Of a stretch of DNA of 64,000 bases, positions 26,861 through 35,958 are shown piece after piece. The notes under the pieces were generated by a model. That model was not told where the DNA came from. It saw only the letters and a list, made by a program, of their open reading frames with translations, and ran no database searches. Location: assembly GCF_938039205.1 (NCBI RefSeq), contig NZ_CALHVM010000005.1:6601-70600 (forward strand), given 5' to 3'. Numbering within the stretch: the first letter of the stretch is position 1; each line of letters begins with the position of its first letter. A program made the position numbers and the translations under genes. This DNA comes from an uncultured Campylobacter sp. (GTDB lineage Bacteria; Campylobacterota; Campylobacteria; Campylobacterales; Campylobacteraceae).

Positions 26861-27366
26861 ATTTAAATAATTTTGCCTGCTTAGCCAAATGCTCCGCTTC
26901 GGTTTTTGCAAAATGCGGCTCGCGCCAACACAGCGTAAATTTGACGCCGCTACGAAAATTTAGCTGCATAGAATCTCGTCCGATTTTATCGCAAATCCAA
27001 ATTAAAAACGCCGGCGTAGAGGCATAAAAGCAAATACGGTAGCACCTTAAAACATAAAATGCTTTGCCCGCTAATATAGCAGGCTATAAATCGGTAAGCA
27101 AAATTTAGCGAACCTGACGCTTAGGCAAAATTAGCACGATCCGCCCAAGAAAAAAAGCGATAAATTTTTTGACCGCCAAACGATGTCTCAAATTTACAAA
27201 ACCGCGAGCCGATATTAGGCAAAATTCGGAGTAAATTTGAATCAGACGGCAAATTTACGTTTTTGAAGATAGCAGACTAAGCTCATAAATTTGGAAAGCT
27301 AACTTTTGCCGCTAGTTCTGCGTGCAGGGTTTGCTACCTGCGAGCTCAAGCGGACTGCGAGAAGTT
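26861..27366. other. 506-bp gap without a convincing gene
   Basis: The gap between the epimerase-like gene and the end of alr is AT-rich and contains several AAATTT words. The only candidate is a 49-codon minus-strand frame (26969-26820) that runs 41 bp into the 3' end of the epimerase-like gene; it has no clear ribosome binding site. The rest is stop-rich on both strands. Both neighbours end here, so it is a terminator-side region, but I see no strong terminator hairpin. Confidence 0.6.
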
Positions 27367-28371
27367 TTACTCAAACCGCCTCGAGATGCTAGGCGAAAGC
27401 TTAGTCAAAACATCATAACTGATCGTGCCGAAAAAATCCGCCCAAACGCGCGCATCGTCAAATACGCAAATTTTATCGCCGACGTATTCGCAGCAAAAGC
27501 TATCCATCGACATTTTGCCAAGCAGTCGCTGTCCGCCGGCCGTGCATAGCTCGCCCTCGCCCGTATAGCGTAGCAGTCCGTCGCCGTAGCCTAGGTCGTA
27601 AACGGCGATTTGCATATCCTCGCTCGCGCAAAATTTAGCGCCGTAGCCCGCGCATTGCCCTTTTTTTAGTACTCTACCGCTAACTTTATGTGCCCAAAGC
27701 GATGCCACGCGCCTTAGCTCCAAACTCTCGTCAAACTGCGCGTATCCGTAGGCTGCAATACCCACGCGCACGCACTCGTCCGCTAGTTCGCCGAAGCGCT
27801 CTGTCGCAGCTGAGTTGTGCGAGTGAAAGGTCAAATTCGAACCGCCGCAAATTTCGCGCACTACGGCTTTTGCCGCGGCGAAATTTTGCCTCTGCACAAA
27901 ATAATCGCTACTAAGCTCCTCAGAACTTCTAAAATGCGTAAATGCACCGCAAATTTGCAGTCCGTGCGCCAAAGCCTCCTCGCACGCCGCCCGCACCTCA
28001 TCTATCGCCACGCCGTTTCGGTGCATGAGCGTATCGACGGCGATATGCACGCGCGCACTTTGTTTAAATTTAGCAATCAGAGAAATGTCGTTTATAGCGT
28101 AGATAAATCGCTCGCTCTCGCCTCCGTGCGGGATGTGCGAAAGGATGAGGATGTGCTCGAAAAAGGGCTCCAGCTCGCGCGCCTCGGCCTCGTTTTTGAC
28201 CGCGCAAAATTTGATACCATAGCTCGCCGCCTCACGCCCCACAAGCGCCGCTCCGTGACCGTAGGCATTGTCTTTTAGCACCAAAATCACGCGATCTTTG
28301 CCGCCGGCTTTGGCGCAAATTTTGGTTAGATTATGGATGTAGGCGGATCTGCTTAAAACGAGTTCAGACAT
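27367..28371 (-). CDS. alr: alanine racemase
   Basis: The 334-residue PLP enzyme supplies D-alanine for peptidoglycan. The PLP lysine is K33 in VILVLKDNAYGHG, and the second-domain tyrosine region GYGAKFCASED is present. At 334 residues it is a little shorter than the usual 350-370. It overlaps the upstream small gene by 8 bp and lies next to a peptidoglycan peptidase, so the three genes may form a cell-wall operon. Confidence 0.94.
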   Translation of the reverse strand: MSELVLSRSAYIHNLTKICAKAGGKDRVILVLKDNAYGHGAALVGREAASYGIKFCAVKNEAEARELEPFFEHILILSHIPHGGESERFIYAINDISLIAKFKQSARVHIAVDTLMHRNGVAIDEVRAACEEALAHGLQICGAFTHFRSSEELSSDYFVQRQNFAAAKAVVREICGGSNLTFHSHNSAATERFGELADECVRVGIAAYGYAQFDESLELRRVASLWAHKVSGRVLKKGQCAGYGAKFCASEDMQIAVYDLGYGDGLLRYTGEGELCTAGGQRLLGKMSMDSFCCEYVGDKICVFDDARVWADFFGTISYDVLTKLSPSISRRFE

Positions 28372-28606
28372 TGAAATTTACGCCAAACGCCTCATAAACA
28401 TTAGGAAGCAGCTTTCTAATACTATAATCGTAAGAGTAAAATTTGGCGTAAAGCGCCTTTAGATCGGCCTCTTTAACCGCCGCAAAGTCAAACACGTCCG
28501 TACCCGCAACCTTTGGCACTTGGCGGTCTAGCTCGGCAAAAAACTCGCCCCTCGCCTTTAAAATTTCCTCGATTTGAGCCTTTACTATTTCGCTTTTTTC
28601 TTGCAT
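28364..28606 (-). CDS. small conserved hypothetical protein
   Basis: An 80-residue, largely helical protein (MQEKSEIVKAQIEEILKARG) ending AFGVNFNV. No motif or membrane segment is visible. It directly abuts the pgp2-like gene and overlaps alr by 8 bp, so it is translated with the cell-wall genes. Function unknown. Confidence 0.7.
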   Translation of the reverse strand: MQEKSEIVKAQIEEILKARGEFFAELDRQVPKVAGTDVFDFAAVKEADLKALYAKFYSYDYSIRKLLPNVYEAFGVNFNV

Positions 28607-29542
28607 TTACTTCTCCGTTAAGATTTTAAATTTATCTTTATCTAGCCGCACATAGAGCTCTTTTTGCCCCTTAAATTCATGGCTGGGCGCAGCATAATCC
28701 TCGTCAAAAACCACTCTAAAAAGATTTTGCCCTTTGATGTTTGGATACGGCGTCACGCTAAAATTTGAAGCTTTTATGCTCTTTTTTTCGTTTAGCGCGA
28801 AAATTCTCTTTTTATTTTCGGCAAATTTAGCCCTCGTTAGCGCGTTTTTACCCTCTATCTTTACAAATTCGTCCGCGTAAAAGCCGAGGTAAATTTTAGT
28901 CTCGTTATCTCGCCACGCCTGCAACCACTCGTGCAGATGCGCCAGAACGCGCGCTACGTCGTCTTTACTAGCGTCCACCTTTTGGCTTTCGCTGATTATC
29001 ACGACGCCCTCGCTACCGATCAGTTTGCCGAATTCCACCAGCGCGTCGTTGTTAAACGCCACGCAGCCGCGCGTTTTTACTTCATCGTCACGTTTGCCTT
29101 TCATCGGCAGGCCGTGTATCCAGATGCCTCCGCCCGTTTTTTGCGCAGCCTTATCGTGGGCGTTTGGGTACGATAACGACATAGCAAGCGGCCCGTAAAA
29201 GGGATCGGGCGGCGTAAATTTGTCCGTGATGTCGTAAACCCCGACCGGCGTTTTTAGGTCGCCTTCTTTAAATTTATCCCCGCTTTTGCCAGTTATCACG
29301 CTTTGAGAAAAGATTTGCTCCAGCGCGCCGCCCGCATACTCGAAGCTTTGCAGGGTTTTTTGCGCTTTATTTACGACGATGATTTTGGTTTTAGCCTCGT
29401 AGTAGCCGTATCTGACGTCGGCTGCGCCTAGCTTTTCCAGCCAGTATTTTGTACCCGTCAAATTTGCGTCCGCTAAAGCCTCGGCGAGTAAAATTTGAGA
29501 AAAAAAAGCATAAAAAATAAGTAAGCCGAGTAGTTTTTTCAA
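28607..29542 (-). CDS. pgp2: periplasmic L,D-carboxypeptidase/transpeptidase Pgp2 (Csd6) type
   Basis: The 311-residue protein has a signal peptide (LLGLLIFYAFFSQILLAEA), a YkuD domain with the active-site pattern HGLPMKGKRDD ... TRGCVAF (about residues 145-165; His and Cys intact) and a C-terminal NTF2-like domain (from about 205). This two-domain layout is that of C. jejuni Pgp2 and H. pylori Csd6, which trim tripeptides and set helical cell shape. A helical or curved cell is therefore expected. Directly upstream of the small gene and alr. Confidence 0.88.
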   Translation of the reverse strand: MKKLLGLLIFYAFFSQILLAEALADANLTGTKYWLEKLGAADVRYGYYEAKTKIIVVNKAQKTLQSFEYAGGALEQIFSQSVITGKSGDKFKEGDLKTPVGVYDITDKFTPPDPFYGPLAMSLSYPNAHDKAAQKTGGGIWIHGLPMKGKRDDEVKTRGCVAFNNDALVEFGKLIGSEGVVIISESQKVDASKDDVARVLAHLHEWLQAWRDNETKIYLGFYADEFVKIEGKNALTRAKFAENKKRIFALNEKKSIKASNFSVTPYPNIKGQNLFRVVFDEDYAAPSHEFKGQKELYVRLDKDKFKILTEK

Positions 29543-29631
29543 AATTTCCCTAACGTTGAGTATTTTCGTAATAAAGGCCAGAATTATATTACATTTTCTC
29601 TTAAAAATTTTAAAAAGCTTTTATTTTGTGT

Positions 29632-29637
29632 TACAAT
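29632..29637 (+). promoter_or_regulatory. -10 box for the copper-delivery genes
   Basis: TACAAT in the context GTGTTACAATAGC, with a T/A-rich stretch upstream as in Campylobacter sigma-70 promoters that lack a clear -35 box. It lies 36 bp before the PCuAC start codon. Confidence 0.45.
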
Positions 29638-29673
29638 AGCGAATATCAAAATTATACGTAAAGGACGCAAAAA

Positions 29674-30153
29674 ATGAAAAGCAAATTTTTAGCTTTACCT
29701 CTAGTAGTCGCCTCTTTGGGCTTTGCAAACGCCGCAGATATCGAGATCGTTGATATCTACGCCAAGGCTACACCTCCCGGCGCAAAAAATACGGCTCTGT
29801 TTTTCGACATCAAAAATAACACAGATAAGCCAGTAAAACTAGTCGGCGCTAGCTCTCCGGCGGCCGCTACGGGCGAGATACATACGCACAAAGAAGTAGA
29901 CGGCATGAAAAAGATGGTGCAAATAGAAAATATCGAGGTGCCTGCGATGGGCGAGGCGAATTTAAAGCCTGGCGGTCTGCACGTAATGCTAATGGACATC
30001 AAAGCTCCGATCAAAGAGGGCGACAAACTAGACGCTACGCTAGAGTTTGACAACGGACAAAAACTCGAAGTAAAAGACATCGTCGCAAAAGCGGTCGTAG
30101 CTAAAAAAGACGGCGAACACGGACACGATCACGGCGGACACCACAAGCATTAA
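29674..30153 (+). CDS. periplasmic copper chaperone PCu(A)C
   Basis: The 159-residue protein has a signal peptide (LPLVVASLGFANA) and the PCuAC fold with its copper ligands in EIHTHKEVDGMKKM and GGLHVMLM. The tail GEHGHDHGGHHKH is a further metal-binding segment. These proteins deliver Cu(I) to CuA centres together with SCO. Stop and next start overlap (TAATG). Being just upstream of the nos genes, it probably loads copper into NosZ or a cytochrome oxidase. Confidence 0.92.
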   Translation: MKSKFLALPLVVASLGFANAADIEIVDIYAKATPPGAKNTALFFDIKNNTDKPVKLVGASSPAAATGEIHTHKEVDGMKKMVQIENIEVPAMGEANLKPGGLHVMLMDIKAPIKEGDKLDATLEFDNGQKLEVKDIVAKAVVAKKDGEHGHDHGGHHKH

Positions 30154-30614
30154 TGAAAAAATTTCTCATTATTTTAGTCCTGTTAATCGGCGTTTTGGGT
30201 GCTTCGGCGTACCTGTTTTTTAAACCGCAAGCACAAGAGGACTTTTTGAGCGCAGAGGACGTGGGGGCAAATTTAACCCCGCTTCCCTGCGATATGAACG
30301 CCGAGCACTCATGCGGCGTAGAGTTTCGCGGCAAGACGGTTAAATTTAGCCTCTCGCCAAAGCCCGTTTACACTATGCAGCCTACGCTAGTGCGCATCGA
30401 GGGGCTAGAAGGGTTTAAAAACCCGAGCCTTGAGATCCACGGCGTAAATATGGACATGGGTGTGATTAAGGCCGAAGTAGAAAAACGCGACAACGCCTAC
30501 ATATCAAACATCGTGCTAAGCGCGTGCCTGATAAACATCATGAGGTACCGTTTCGAGGTGCTAGAAAACGGTAAAAAAAGCGGACTTTATATAGACTTCG
30601 ACTTGCATCAGTAG
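30153..30614 (+). CDS. membrane-anchored hypothetical protein of the copper cluster
   Basis: The 153-residue protein has one N-terminal helix (FLIILVLLIGVLGASAYLFF) and a beta-rich periplasmic part with two cysteines (PLPCDMNAEHSCG) plus a third (LSACLINIM). Met/His/Cys residues suggest metal or thiol chemistry, and the fold could be FixH-like, but no family is certain. It is coupled to PCuAC upstream and SCO downstream. Confidence 0.75.
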   Translation: MKKFLIILVLLIGVLGASAYLFFKPQAQEDFLSAEDVGANLTPLPCDMNAEHSCGVEFRGKTVKFSLSPKPVYTMQPTLVRIEGLEGFKNPSLEIHGVNMDMGVIKAEVEKRDNAYISNIVLSACLINIMRYRFEVLENGKKSGLYIDFDLHQ

Positions 30615-30642
30615 ATGCAAATTTCACTTGAAAGGGCGGATG

Positions 30643-31221
30643 ATGAAAAAGCTTCTTATCGTACTTATACTGATTTTAACGGTTCTTGGCGTAGGTTATC
30701 TCGCATTTTATTCAAACAAATACGCCCCTAACGGTCAAAGCGCAAACGTCGCCGAGGGTCTAAAAAATTACGATTTTACCGGCAAGGGCACAAACGGCGC
30801 GGTGAGTCTAAAGAGCTTTGAGGGTAAAAATAAGATTATATACTTTGGCTACACCTCGTGTCCGGACGTCTGCCCCGCGACTTTAGGTATCTTAAGCGGC
30901 GTGTTAAACGAGCTAAAAAGAGACGATATCGTCGTGATTTTCGTCACCCTAGATCCGGAGCGCGACGAACCTAAAAACGTCGATGAGTACGCGAAGTATT
31001 TTTATCCGAATTCTTACGGTATAGTATTAGACGATCTGCCTAAGGTTGCAAAAAGCTACGGCGTGAAGTATCAAAAGGTGCTGCTTGAAAAATCGGTCAT
31101 GGAGTACTCCGTCGCACACAGCTCCTCGCTCTACGTACTAGACAAAAACGGTAAATTCGTCGCCGAGATCTCCAATCTAACGGCGCAAAACATCAAGAAA
31201 ACGCTGGAAAATCTGAAATAA
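30643..31221 (+). CDS. SCO1/SenC-family copper/thiol protein
   Basis: The 192-residue protein has an N-terminal anchor and a thioredoxin fold with CPDVCP (about residues 76-81) and the distal histidine in SVAHSSSLYVLD, the three Cu ligands of SCO. It metallates or reduces CuA sites. I choose the second of two adjacent ATG codons (30643) because the AAAGGG ribosome site is 6 bp upstream of it. Confidence 0.92.
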   Translation: MKKLLIVLILILTVLGVGYLAFYSNKYAPNGQSANVAEGLKNYDFTGKGTNGAVSLKSFEGKNKIIYFGYTSCPDVCPATLGILSGVLNELKRDDIVVIFVTLDPERDEPKNVDEYAKYFYPNSYGIVLDDLPKVAKSYGVKYQKVLLEKSVMEYSVAHSSSLYVLDKNGKFVAEISNLTAQNIKKTLENLK

Positions 31222-31249
31222 TAATAGCTTTATTATTTAGTTGTTATGA

Positions 31250-31280
31250 GTGTTACGTTATAACACAGAGATATTTTTTT
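31250..31280 (+). terminator. possible terminator after the SCO gene
   Basis: GTGTTA-N5-TAACAC (31250-31266) can form a 6-bp stem and is followed by AGAGATATTTTTTT. The stem is AT-rich, so strength is doubtful. It would separate the copper genes from the separately regulated nos promoter. Confidence 0.4.
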
Positions 31281-31300
31281 ATGGTCAATTATTACTGATA

Positions 31301-31314
31301 TTGATTTAAATCAA
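31301..31314 (+). promoter_or_regulatory. FNR-type box of the nos cluster
   Basis: TTGAT-TTAA-ATCAA is a perfect match to the FNR half-site pair with 4-bp spacing. Its centre (31307.5) is 41.5 bp upstream of the start site expected from the -10 box at 31337-31342, exactly the geometry of a class II activated promoter. The regulator could be an FNR/CRP-family oxygen or nitric-oxide sensor; no such gene is in the window. Confidence 0.75.
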
Positions 31315-31336
31315 TATACTTTAAGCCTTCCGGTTG

Positions 31337-31342
31337 TATAGT
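31337..31342 (+). promoter_or_regulatory. -10 box of the nos promoter
   Basis: TATAGT in the context GGTTGTATAGTTTC, 36 bp upstream of the first nos-cluster start codon. No -35 box is visible, consistent with dependence on the activator site upstream. Confidence 0.55.
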
Positions 31343-31377
31343 TTCTTTAGCGGAAATTTAAAATTCGGAAGTCATCC

Positions 31378-32451
31378 ATGAAGATTATAGCGCTCGTATG
31401 CGCTCTGTTTATTTTCTCCTTCGCAAGCGACGTTAGCGCCACGGCTAGTCTCGACGTAAAAAGCTGCGCCTATAGCGAGCAAAACAAAACCATAGCCGTC
31501 TACGATGCCAAAAATTCGCTAAATATACTTAATCAAAAAGACTTAAAACCCATAAGCAAATTTGACTTTAAAACAGACGAGATAACCTCGCTAGCCTTTG
31601 ATGGCGTAAATTTATACGCAGGATTTGCTGGCGGCGAGATAGCTAAATTTAACGATGATTTTAGCTCTTTTGCCGGCATGCTAAATCTTTCAAATTTAAG
31701 CCTTGATACGCAGGTAACGCACCTTCACGTCGCAAACGGCAAAATTTACGCGGTCGTCAGCAAAGACACCTTTGTCGCATACGACGTTGCGTCAAAAAAG
31801 CTGATGCGCGCGAGTCTTGACGGCGCATACCATATCGCGACCTGTCAAATTTTAAACGACGCCGCACTGATAACTAGCTGGGATAGATCGGTTTTTACCG
31901 TAAATTTAAGCACCATGAAAGCAAAAAATCTAGGCAGATTAAAATCCGTAGCTCTGAGCGCGGCGGAGATAAAATCAGGCGTAATTTTCGGACTTGCTAG
32001 CGGCGAGATAGCTAGCCTCAAATTTGACGCCGAAGCAAATTTGACGCAAACAAATGGCAAAGACAACTCTAGCTCAAATTTAACCGCCGTCAAAAACGCG
32101 CAAAACAAAGCGGATCTAAATTTGACTAGCGGCAAAGCAAACGCAAATTTGATGAACTCTACAAATTTAGAAACAAAAAACTCGGCGAGCACAGAGACCA
32201 AAGCCGCCCCGAACCTAATCGTCCAAATTTACAAAATCTCAAATTCGCGCGTTAAAAGCCTGCTAGTCGTACAGGATAAAGTTTATATCGGGCTTGGAAA
32301 CGGCGAAATTTTACGAAGCGACGCCGAGTTTAAACAGATAGAAAAAATAGGCAAAAACTCAGACGCCGTGATAAAAATTTTTAACGACGAAGATAGCGTC
32401 ATAGCCGTTAGCATAAACGGCGAGATCCAAATTTGCAAGAAAAAATCTTAG
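31378..32451 (+). CDS. exported beta-propeller (WD40/PQQ-like) protein of the nos cluster
   Basis: The 357-residue protein has a signal peptide (IIALVCALFIFSFASDVSA) and repeated blade-like motifs (DEITSLAFDGVNLYAGFAGG, VKSLLVVQDKVYIGLGNGEI). Between about residues 221 and 281 lies an Asn/Ser/Thr/Lys low-complexity insertion encoded by several AAATTT words. It begins the nos transcript, 15 bp before nosZ, so a role in NosZ maturation or electron supply is inferred. I know of no biochemical role for it. Confidence 0.75.
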   Translation: MKIIALVCALFIFSFASDVSATASLDVKSCAYSEQNKTIAVYDAKNSLNILNQKDLKPISKFDFKTDEITSLAFDGVNLYAGFAGGEIAKFNDDFSSFAGMLNLSNLSLDTQVTHLHVANGKIYAVVSKDTFVAYDVASKKLMRASLDGAYHIATCQILNDAALITSWDRSVFTVNLSTMKAKNLGRLKSVALSAAEIKSGVIFGLASGEIASLKFDAEANLTQTNGKDNSSSNLTAVKNAQNKADLNLTSGKANANLMNSTNLETKNSASTETKAAPNLIVQIYKISNSRVKSLLVVQDKVYIGLGNGEILRSDAEFKQIEKIGKNSDAVIKIFNDEDSVIAVSINGEIQICKKKS

Positions 32452-32466
32452 GAAAGGAGATTTTCA

Positions 32467-35061
32467 ATGAACAAACTACTTAGTTGCGGTATCGTTGCGG
32501 CTGCGGGCCTCGCGTTTTCCGTTAGCAGTGCGTGTGCATCGGATAGCGATTTGCAAGCTATCATGAAAGCGCGCGGACTAACGGAAAAAGACATCCTAGC
32601 GGCCGCTAAAACATATCAGCCAAGCGGTAAAAAAGACGACTACATCGTATTTTCCTCAGGAGGCCAAAGCGGACAGGTAATGGTTTACGGCGTGCCTTCA
32701 ATGAGGATTTACAAGTATATCGGCGTCTTTACGCCCGAGCCTTGGCAGGGATACGGCTACGACGAGGAGTCTAAAGCCATCCTAAAAAGCGGCGCCATCA
32801 GAGGCAAACAAATCACGTGGGGCGACACTCACCACCCTGCTTTAACCGAGAAAAACGGCGAATACGTCGGCGATTATCTTTTCATCAACGACAAAGCCAA
32901 CCCTCGCATCGCGGTTATAAATTTGCACGATTTCGAAACTACTCAAATCGTCGTTAATCCAATCGTAAAAAGCGAACACGGCGGCAGCTTCATCACTCCA
33001 AATAGCGAATACGTCATCGAAGCGGCGCAGTACGCGGCTCCGCTAGATAACGGCTACCACTCGATAGACGAGTACGAAAGCGCATACCGCGGCGCGGTAA
33101 CGTTTTGGAAATTTGACTATCCAAAAGGTAAGATAGACGAGAAAGCATCCTTCTCGCTCGAGCTTCCTCCGTACTGGCAGGACCTAAGCGACGCCGGTAA
33201 GGGCGAGAGTTTCGGTTGGGCGTTTACAAACTCGATAAACTCCGAGATGTATACGGGCGGTATCGAAAAGGGCTTGCCTCCGTTTGAAGCGGGCGCGAGC
33301 AGAAACGACACTGACTATTTGCACATTTATAACTGGCAAATTTTAGAAAAGCTAGCTCAGGATAAGAAAAACTACATGGAGATAAACGGTCATAGAGTAG
33401 TTACCATAGACGCCGCGGTTAAAGCCGGCGCGTTATTTTTGATCCCTGAGCCAAAGAGCCCGCACGGCGTAGACGTCACTCCTGACGGCCGCTATATCGT
33501 TATCGGCGGCAAGCTAGATACTCATGCGACGGTTTATGATTTTAAAAAGATCAAAAACCTAATCGATAAAAAAGAGTTTGCCGGCACCGATCCGTACGGC
33601 ATCCCTGTGCTTGATATGGCAAAGAGCTTGCAAGGACAAGTCGAACTTGGCCTTGGACCTCTGCACAACTCTTTTGACGAAAAAGACGGCATCATCTATA
33701 CCTCTCTTTACGTCGATAGCCAGATCGTGAAATGGGACTACAAAAATCTAAAAGTTCTAGATAGGATCAACGTCCACTACAACATCGGACACCTTGATAC
33801 TATGGAGGGAAAATCGTCAAAACCTAAGGGAAAATACGCTATCGCTCTTGATAAACTTTCGATCGATCGCTTTAACCCGGTCGGCCCTCTTCACCCGCAA
33901 AACCACCAGCTAATCGACATAGCCGGCTCAAAAATGGAGCTTTTATACGATATGCCGATACCTCTGGGCGAACCTCACGACGTAGTTTCGATCGCGGCTA
34001 GCAAGCTAAAACCGGCTACCACCTATGCCATGGGAACAAACTCTCGCACCGGTAAAGAAAGTCCGTTCGCAACTCTTGCCGGACAAGAAAGAGTCGAGCG
34101 CAACGGCAAAAACGTAACCGTCTATGCTACGATGATCAGAAGCCACATCAATCCTGAGCATATCGAGGTAAATAAAGGCGACAACGTAACCATCCACCTA
34201 ACCAACCTGGAGCGCGCCCAGGACGAGACTCACGGCTTTACCGTGGATCTTTATAACATCCACGCGTCTTTAGAGCCTGGTAAAACAGCGACCGTAAATT
34301 TCGTAGCGGACGAAGAGGGCGTATTCCCTTACTACTGCACAGAGTTTTGCTCTGCGCTGCACCTTGAGATGATGGGTTACTTGCTAGTTAAAGATCCGAA
34401 CAAAAAATACGAATCCGCCAAAGCAAGCAAGCTAAAAACCCTAAGTCCAGAAGCTCTAAAAGCCGAATACGATAAAGTAATCGCTACAAACAAAGCTACC
34501 GACGAAGTTATCCAAAGCGTCGTTACGTATTTAAAAGAGAAGCATTATGAAAAATATCCTAAGGTAAAAGAGCTAGTTACCGACGCTCTGGATCAGTACG
34601 GCAAAATCCCTGAAGTAAAAGCAAAAGCCGACGAAGCCTACAAAAAAGGCGACGTAAACGGCGCGATACTATGGGAGTACCAAGTATGGCAGTATATGGT
34701 TAAAACCGCGGACGTCGGCCTAAGAGCTAAAAACAATCTCGCTAAAGAGATCGCCACGCCTATGAGCCCGGCTGCCTCCAAAGGCGAGGAAGCCTATCTA
34801 AAAGGCGGTTGTAACGGCTGCCACGTCATCGGTCAGGTTAGCTCGGGTCCAGATCTAACCGGCGTTCTTTTGCGTCACGAAAACGGCGAGAAATGGGTGT
34901 TTGACTTTATCAAAGATCCGTCTAAATTTTACGGCGACGAGTATATCAAGTCTATGATCGATTACTTTAACCTAAGAATGCCTAATCAGCACATGAGCGA
35001 TCAAGAGATCAAAGATATCATCGAATACCTAAAATGGATCGACGAAAACGCAGGAATGTAA
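32467..35061 (+). CDS. nosZ: nitrous oxide reductase, clade II with C-terminal cytochrome c
   Basis: NosZ reduces N2O to N2 in the periplasm. The 864-residue protein has a Sec signal (VAAAGLAFSVSSACA), no twin-arginine, which marks clade II. CuZ histidines are visible in DTHHPALTE (about residue 119) and KSEHGGS; the CuA site YYCTEFCSALHLEMM is near residue 620; a heme c site GGCNGCHVIG is near 780, in a fused monoheme domain typical of Campylobacterota. A strong AAAGGAG ribosome site precedes it. Confidence 0.98.
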   Translation: MNKLLSCGIVAAAGLAFSVSSACASDSDLQAIMKARGLTEKDILAAAKTYQPSGKKDDYIVFSSGGQSGQVMVYGVPSMRIYKYIGVFTPEPWQGYGYDEESKAILKSGAIRGKQITWGDTHHPALTEKNGEYVGDYLFINDKANPRIAVINLHDFETTQIVVNPIVKSEHGGSFITPNSEYVIEAAQYAAPLDNGYHSIDEYESAYRGAVTFWKFDYPKGKIDEKASFSLELPPYWQDLSDAGKGESFGWAFTNSINSEMYTGGIEKGLPPFEAGASRNDTDYLHIYNWQILEKLAQDKKNYMEINGHRVVTIDAAVKAGALFLIPEPKSPHGVDVTPDGRYIVIGGKLDTHATVYDFKKIKNLIDKKEFAGTDPYGIPVLDMAKSLQGQVELGLGPLHNSFDEKDGIIYTSLYVDSQIVKWDYKNLKVLDRINVHYNIGHLDTMEGKSSKPKGKYAIALDKLSIDRFNPVGPLHPQNHQLIDIAGSKMELLYDMPIPLGEPHDVVSIAASKLKPATTYAMGTNSRTGKESPFATLAGQERVERNGKNVTVYATMIRSHINPEHIEVNKGDNVTIHLTNLERAQDETHGFTVDLYNIHASLEPGKTATVNFVADEEGVFPYYCTEFCSALHLEMMGYLLVKDPNKKYESAKASKLKTLSPEALKAEYDKVIATNKATDEVIQSVVTYLKEKHYEKYPKVKELVTDALDQYGKIPEVKAKADEAYKKGDVNGAILWEYQVWQYMVKTADVGLRAKNNLAKEIATPMSPAASKGEEAYLKGGCNGCHVIGQVSSGPDLTGVLLRHENGEKWVFDFIKDPSKFYGDEYIKSMIDYFNLRMPNQHMSDQEIKDIIEYLKWIDENAGM

Positions 35062-35196
35062 TCAAAATTTGATTCGGGCTTAGCGGTCCGAATCAGTACG
35101 CTAAATTTGAGGCTCGGCGTGCGTAACCCGAGCCTCCTGCGTTAAATTTAAAAAGCGTTTTGCGAAAAATTTTTTAAATTTAATAAAGGAGAAACG

Positions 35197-35958
35197 ATGA
35201 AGAAGTATCAAATTTACACTATTATCGCGTTAGTCTTGATGACCGTTTGTTTTACGATCCCGGTTCTTGGATGGTTCGGCGCGAAGGCTAAAATCGCCGC
35301 AGGCGAGCCGCTTGCCGGATATTCGTATAAAATTTACGACCTTTACACCTCGTTTCAGTACAAAAATCACTTGATGCCAGACGACGTAAAAGCCAGCCTG
35401 CAAAAAGCGATCGAGCAAAAAGCCGAGATCGGCACGCCGTCTTTTCCTATCTGGTACGTCGCGCTTGAAGCGCCAAACTATCCAAAAGATGCCTTTCCGG
35501 ACGGCATTCCCGTTTATTTCCACGTTGACGGATACGGCGGCGACGTGCACGAGATGAACACCATAAACCACTACATCGGCATGTATCCGATGGAACACGG
35601 CGGCAACGTCGAGCGCGCGATTGCGCCTTATTATCTGCTTATTTCCACGCTTTGTATGCTAGCCTTTTTATACTACGACGGCAAATTTAACTCCCTACTC
35701 ATGGTGCTTCCGACCATAGCTCCGCTGCTTTTCATGGGCGCGTTTGCGGGCTGGCTATACTGGTACGGACACAATATGCAAGAGTGGGGCGCGTTTAAGA
35801 TCAAACCGTTTATGCCGACCGTGCTTGGCGACGGCAAGGTCGCGCAGTTTACGACGCACTCGTATCCTAGCATAGGATTTTGGGTGATGATGGCTATGAG
35901 TGCGCTTTGTATCCTAGCCGTATTTTCAAAGAAAAAAGAGCTCAAAGACGCGAAATGA
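35197..35958 (+). CDS. nosB: NosB-type membrane protein
   Basis: The 253-residue protein has several membrane helices (IYTIIALVLMTVCFTIPVLG; YYLLISTLCMLAFLYY; VLPTIAPLLFMGAFAGWLYW; WVMMAMSALCILAVF) and a periplasmic part with His-rich stretches. It matches NosB in the Wolinella/Campylobacter nos order (nosZ-B-D-G-C1-C2-H-F-Y). Its exact function is unknown. A clear AAAGGAG site precedes it; its stop overlaps the nosD start by 3 bp (ATGA). Confidence 0.88.
   Translation: MKKYQIYTIIALVLMTVCFTIPVLGWFGAKAKIAAGEPLAGYSYKIYDLYTSFQYKNHLMPDDVKASLQKAIEQKAEIGTPSFPIWYVALEAPNYPKDAFPDGIPVYFHVDGYGGDVHEMNTINHYIGMYPMEHGGNVERAIAPYYLLISTLCMLAFLYYDGKFNSLLMVLPTIAPLLFMGAFAGWLYWYGHNMQEWGAFKIKPFMPTVLGDGKVAQFTTHSYPSIGFWVMMAMSALCILAVFSKKKELKDAK

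Noticed and set aside
26820..26969. 49-codon minus-strand frame after the epimerase-like gene
   Set aside because: It overlaps the end of the opposite gene, lacks a clear ribosome binding site and has no recognisable motif; kept only as a remark in the gap entry.
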